From a virus, in IMG/VR virus record IMGVR_UViG_3300020477_000133, positions 1-23,837 of that record: a DNA stretch of 23,837 nucleotides; one strand, 5' to 3'. Within the stretch, counting starts at the first letter, position 1; each line of letters begins with the position of its first letter. Made by a program: the position numbers and the translations under genes. Below the pieces are notes generated by a model. It was not told the DNA's origin and did not search any database. It saw nothing but the letters and a program-made list of their open reading frames with translations. Shown in pieces: positions 23,489-23,837 of the stretch.

Positions 23489-23515
23489 GACATTCGGTGA
23501 ATCTCTTGGTATAAT
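23487..23515 (+). promoter_or_regulatory. Strong sigma70-type (early) promoter
   Basis: Consensus TTGACA (23487-23492), exactly 17 bases, consensus TATAAT (23510-23515), with TGG directly before the -10 (extended). It has the same AAAACTTGACA context as the gp55 promoter. Expected start near 23522, leaving a leader of about 55 bases before the next ATG. A 9-base repeat TGAATCTCT lies in the spacer (23498-23506) and again in the leader (23553-23561). Confidence 0.9.
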
Positions 23516-23575
23516 GGTTATGAAAGGTGAGGAAATGATCTTCCCTGTTTGATGAATCTCTAACGAGAATATATT

Positions 23576-23837
23576 ATGAGTACAAATTCCTTAGTTGCGT
23601 ATTTAAACGAAGACGGATCAGTTGTTTCATCCTATGTTCATTACGATGGGTATGCAACTGGTGTCGGCGAAATGTTGTTAGAGAATTACAACTCAGATAA
23701 GTGTGCAAGGGATCTTGCAACGACTTTGGGATATGCATCTTCCTTGAGGGAGACAGTTGCGGCTTCCCATGAAGATCGTGCAAATTCGGATGTGGCTGAA
23801 GTTTATGAGGACTATCATGAATTTGAAGAATACATTC
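23576..23837 (+). CDS. Unknown phage protein, 3' end outside window
   Basis: 87 residues visible, open to the window end. The start MSTNSLVAYLNEDGSVVSSY continues into VHYDGYATGVGEMLLENYNS, a pattern I associate with small proteins of unknown function in many phages (a VHxDGYxxGVG block). After it comes a helical, acidic segment. It starts a new transcription unit under the strong host-type promoter at 23487, so it is probably an early gene acting on the host or on replication; that is inference. The ribosome site (ACGAGA) is weak. No function is assigned. Confidence 0.75.
   Translation, partial: MSTNSLVAYLNEDGSVVSSYVHYDGYATGVGEMLLENYNSDKCARDLATTLGYASSLRETVAASHEDRANSDVAEVYEDYHEFEEYI

Overview
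The window is a contiguous piece of the structural and replication core of a T4-like myovirus (Caudoviricetes). The gene order is large terminase, tail sheath, tail tube, portal, prohead core, prohead protease, scaffold, major capsid protein, gp3-like tail terminator, uvsY, uvsW, late sigma gp55, and the gp47/gp46 recombination nuclease. This is the order of the T4 supergroup as seen in marine relatives (cyanophages and pelagiphages). The DNA is AT-rich, and a phage peptide deformylase and a 2OG-Fe(II) oxygenase are present, which fits an aquatic host with a small AT-rich genome. That host assignment is inference. I saw no photosynthesis gene, tRNA, CRISPR array or insertion sequence. No stretch above 300 bases lacks a gene.

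Layout. (1) 1-1626: terminase gp17, missing its N-terminus. (2) 1623-2081: an HNH endonuclease gene on the minus strand, the only clear reverse gene, lying between gp17 and gp18 next to a palindromic late promoter. (3) 2189-12214: virion genes gp18, three tandem gp19 paralogs, gp20, gp67-like, an unknown beta-rich small protein, gp68-like, gp21, gp22 and gp23, ending in a strong intrinsic terminator. (4) 12305-14360: an accessory cassette with a GT42/DUF115-like transferase, a GT-A-like glycosyltransferase and an LpxA-like acyltransferase; an identical 16-base repeat flanks the last two. (5) 14414-16831: gp3-like, uvsY, uvsW. (6) 16832-16966: two back-to-back sigma70-type promoters around an inverted repeat. 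(7) 16967-21972: gp55, gp47, 2OG oxygenase, a small ribbon-helix-helix-like protein, gp46 and peptide deformylase, tightly packed and largely coupled by ATGA overlaps. (8) 21981-23468: four small genes, including a putative tail-fibre-like protein and a tail assembly chaperone-like protein. (9) 23465-23837: another strong sigma70-type promoter and the start of an unknown gene.

Regulation visible in the sequence falls into two classes. Late promoters carry an NATAAATA box, the type read by gp55-RNA polymerase, and precede gp18, gp19, the gp67-like gene, gp22, the glycosyltransferase gene and the gp3-like gene. Host-type promoters have the form AAACTTGACA-N17-TGnTATAAT (one carries TATACT) and precede gp55 and the last gene, with one firing leftward toward uvsW. 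The logic is that an early host-sigma promoter makes the late sigma factor together with the gp46/47 recombination machinery, and gp55 then switches on the virion genes.

The least ordinary parts are the sugar/lipid-modification cassette with flanking repeats, the divergent promoter pair with possible antisense to uvsW, the bidirectional late promoter serving an HNH gene, the triplicated tail tube gene, and extra beta-modules in the tail sheath protein.
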